Below, in pieces: positions 62,927 through 64,000 of a stretch of DNA of 64,000 nucleotides (position 1 is its first letter; every line of letters begins with the position of its first letter). A model generated the notes under the pieces. The model did not search any database. It saw only the letters and a program-made list of their open reading frames with translations, and was not told where the DNA came from. Location of the stretch: assembly GCF_000340565.2 (NCBI RefSeq), contig NZ_CP007203.1:1079366-1143365 (forward strand), given 5' to 3'. The position numbers and the translations under genes were made by a program. Origin of the DNA: Nodularia spumigena CCY9414. GTDB taxonomy: Bacteria > Cyanobacteriota > Cyanobacteriia > Cyanobacteriales > Nostocaceae.

Positions 62927-64000
62927 ATGAAATCATCGGTTACGGACAAAACGCCAATTCCATCCAATGAACGCAGACGACACACAGAATCGCCAAGTTT
63001 ATGGATTGCTATAGCCATAAGTTCAGTTTCCTTGCATTTGCTGGTTTTCTGGTTGATGCGCTCATCTCATGTCTTTCAACCGTGGTTTCCCGAACAAAGC
63101 CAAACATTTGTTCCCATTGAATTTATAGAAGTTTCTCCCCCAGAAGAATTACCAGATAAATCTAACTTAGAAGCTGAAACAGTCTCACCAAAATCATCAA
63201 TTTCTCCTCAACAGGAGACATCAGCGCCTTCGCCACAAATTCCTGCACCAACTACACCTAGCAATCAGGATACTGAGACGATAAATTCTGATGCTAGTGT
63301 CCTTCGTGAAAGTGAAAGTCAAATAAAAGCTTCTCAACCTAATACCCAACTCTTTCCTAAGAAAACAGTTTCAACGCCGACACCGACACCAACACCCACA
63401 CCGACACCAACACCGACACCGACACCCACACCCACACCCACACCACAAATTCCAATAGGTGATTTACCTTGGAACCGTCGTGAGGAAGTTGTCCTCGGAC
63501 AAGGAAAGCCACTACCAACAGATATTCCATCTATTCCAGAGGAAATAGTACCTACACCAACTGGGGAAACTGCAAGCGTTCCAGATGAGGAAACAGCACC
63601 TACACCAACTGGGGAAATTGCAAGCGTTCCAGATGAGGAAACAGTACCTACACCCACTGGGGAAACTGCAAGCACTCCGAATGAGGAAACAGTACCTACA
63701 CCCACTGGGGAAATTGCTAACACTTCCGCCGAAGAAGGAGCGAGGGTTACATTTACTCCAGTCAATAAAACTGAAATAGAACAATTGATACAAGAGGGTA
63801 GATTAAGTCCAGATGGTCTACCCGATGTTCTCGCATTACACCAGGGAAGTAATACCAAGAATTTAGACCCAAGCTATCTTCTTGGCGATTCTGTACTGGA
63901 GCCTGTAAAATTCTTGGCTAGCTTAGTAATTGATCATAATGGCAACTTTCAACAAGCTAAAATTTTAGAAATAGAACCAGCGAGACTACAAAGTAAAAAA
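62927..64000 (+). CDS. TonB-like energy-transducer protein, N-terminal 358 residues (cut by window edge)
   Basis: The frame runs from an ATG at 62927 to the window end. A basic cytoplasmic start (PIPSNERRRHTESP) precedes one membrane helix at ~25-44 (LWIAIAISSVSLHLLVFWLM). A Pro/Glu-rich periplasmic spacer follows, including a run of about fourteen TP pairs. Four 16-residue repeats (EEIVPTPTGETASVPD and variants, DNA period 48 bp) come next. After that a globular part begins (SVLEPVKFLASLVIDHNGNF), as in TonB C-terminal domains that touch outer-membrane receptors. ExbB/ExbD genes are not visible; the MotA/MotB-like pair at 56-58.7 kb is a different subfamily. Confidence 0.78.
   Translation, partial: MKSSVTDKTPIPSNERRRHTESPSLWIAIAISSVSLHLLVFWLMRSSHVFQPWFPEQSQTFVPIEFIEVSPPEELPDKSNLEAETVSPKSSISPQQETSAPSPQIPAPTTPSNQDTETINSDASVLRESESQIKASQPNTQLFPKKTVSTPTPTPTPTPTPTPTPTPTPTPTPQIPIGDLPWNRREEVVLGQGKPLPTDIPSIPEEIVPTPTGETASVPDEETAPTPTGEIASVPDEETVPTPTGETASTPNEETVPTPTGEIANTSAEEGARVTFTPVNKTEIEQLIQEGRLSPDGLPDVLALHQGSNTKNLDPSYLLGDSVLEPVKFLASLVIDHNGNFQQAKILEIEPARLQSKK

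Noticed and set aside
62815..63018. 67-codon minus-strand frame at the start of the TonB-like gene
   Set aside because: Its sequence looks protein-like, but the plus-strand frame has the classic TonB order (basic start, one helix, Pro-rich spacer) and continues for 358 codons.

Overview
The window looks like chromosome from a filamentous, probably heterocyst-forming cyanobacterium (Nostoc/Anabaena type). The evidence is the very frequent GCGATCGC (HIP1) octamers, arrays of the heptamer GTCATT(A/G), photosynthesis genes (psb27, ndhF, ndhD), many cyanobacteria-only families (DUF1830, DUF4079, DUF3318), and the order rbcR(pacR) / NnrU / thioredoxin / ndhF / ndhD, which I remember from Anabaena. 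No rRNA, tRNA or CRISPR array was recognised.

Layout. 1-10.7 kb: the 5' end of RNase E (rne), a large radical SAM protein, small conserved proteins, clpS with a CPBP protease gene, a pentapeptide-repeat protein, a DICT-HD sensor and a B12-type radical SAM protein. 11-16.6 kb: DUF1830, DUF4079 and the phosphate-sensing set sphR-sphS-phoU, with an orphan IS200/IS605-like right end lying between sphS and phoU. 17.6-27.9 kb: a Crp-like regulator and an SLH porin, two glycosyltransferase-type membrane proteins, cofH, psb27 and a GH10-like secreted hydrolase. 28-33 kb: a single-polypeptide type IIG restriction-modification enzyme and an Rpn-type nuclease, surrounded by small dispersed repeats and a MITE. 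33-41.9 kb: polA, a Cof-type HAD phosphatase, a 27-copy perfect 36-bp minisatellite, an ArgS-related protein and a Crp-like regulator. 40.5-51.5 kb: a substrate-binding protein beside a Ser/Thr kinase, the carbon regulator rbcR/pacR, NnrU, thioredoxin, ndhF, a small secreted protein with an internal duplication, and ndhD. 51.8-58.7 kb: four co-directional genes (VWA, tubulin-like GTPase, MotA/ZorA-like, MotB/ZorB-like). 58.9-64 kb: a ferritin-like small protein, PsiE, TPR, a zinc-ribbon membrane protein and the start of a TonB-like protein.

The best candidate for an undescribed system is the four-gene set at 51771-58672. It pairs a proton-driven stator of the MotAB/ZorAB kind (with the TM aspartate and a long coiled-coil tail) with a large tubulin-family GTPase and a membrane-anchored VWA protein. 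It lacks the ZorC/D/E-type effectors of known Zorya systems. The other marked theme is repeat biology. A composite repeat (heptamer array followed by a CCCTGC-rich tract) recurs next to gene 3' ends; at one site it supplies the cofH stop codon, and at another its second half has expanded into the minisatellite.
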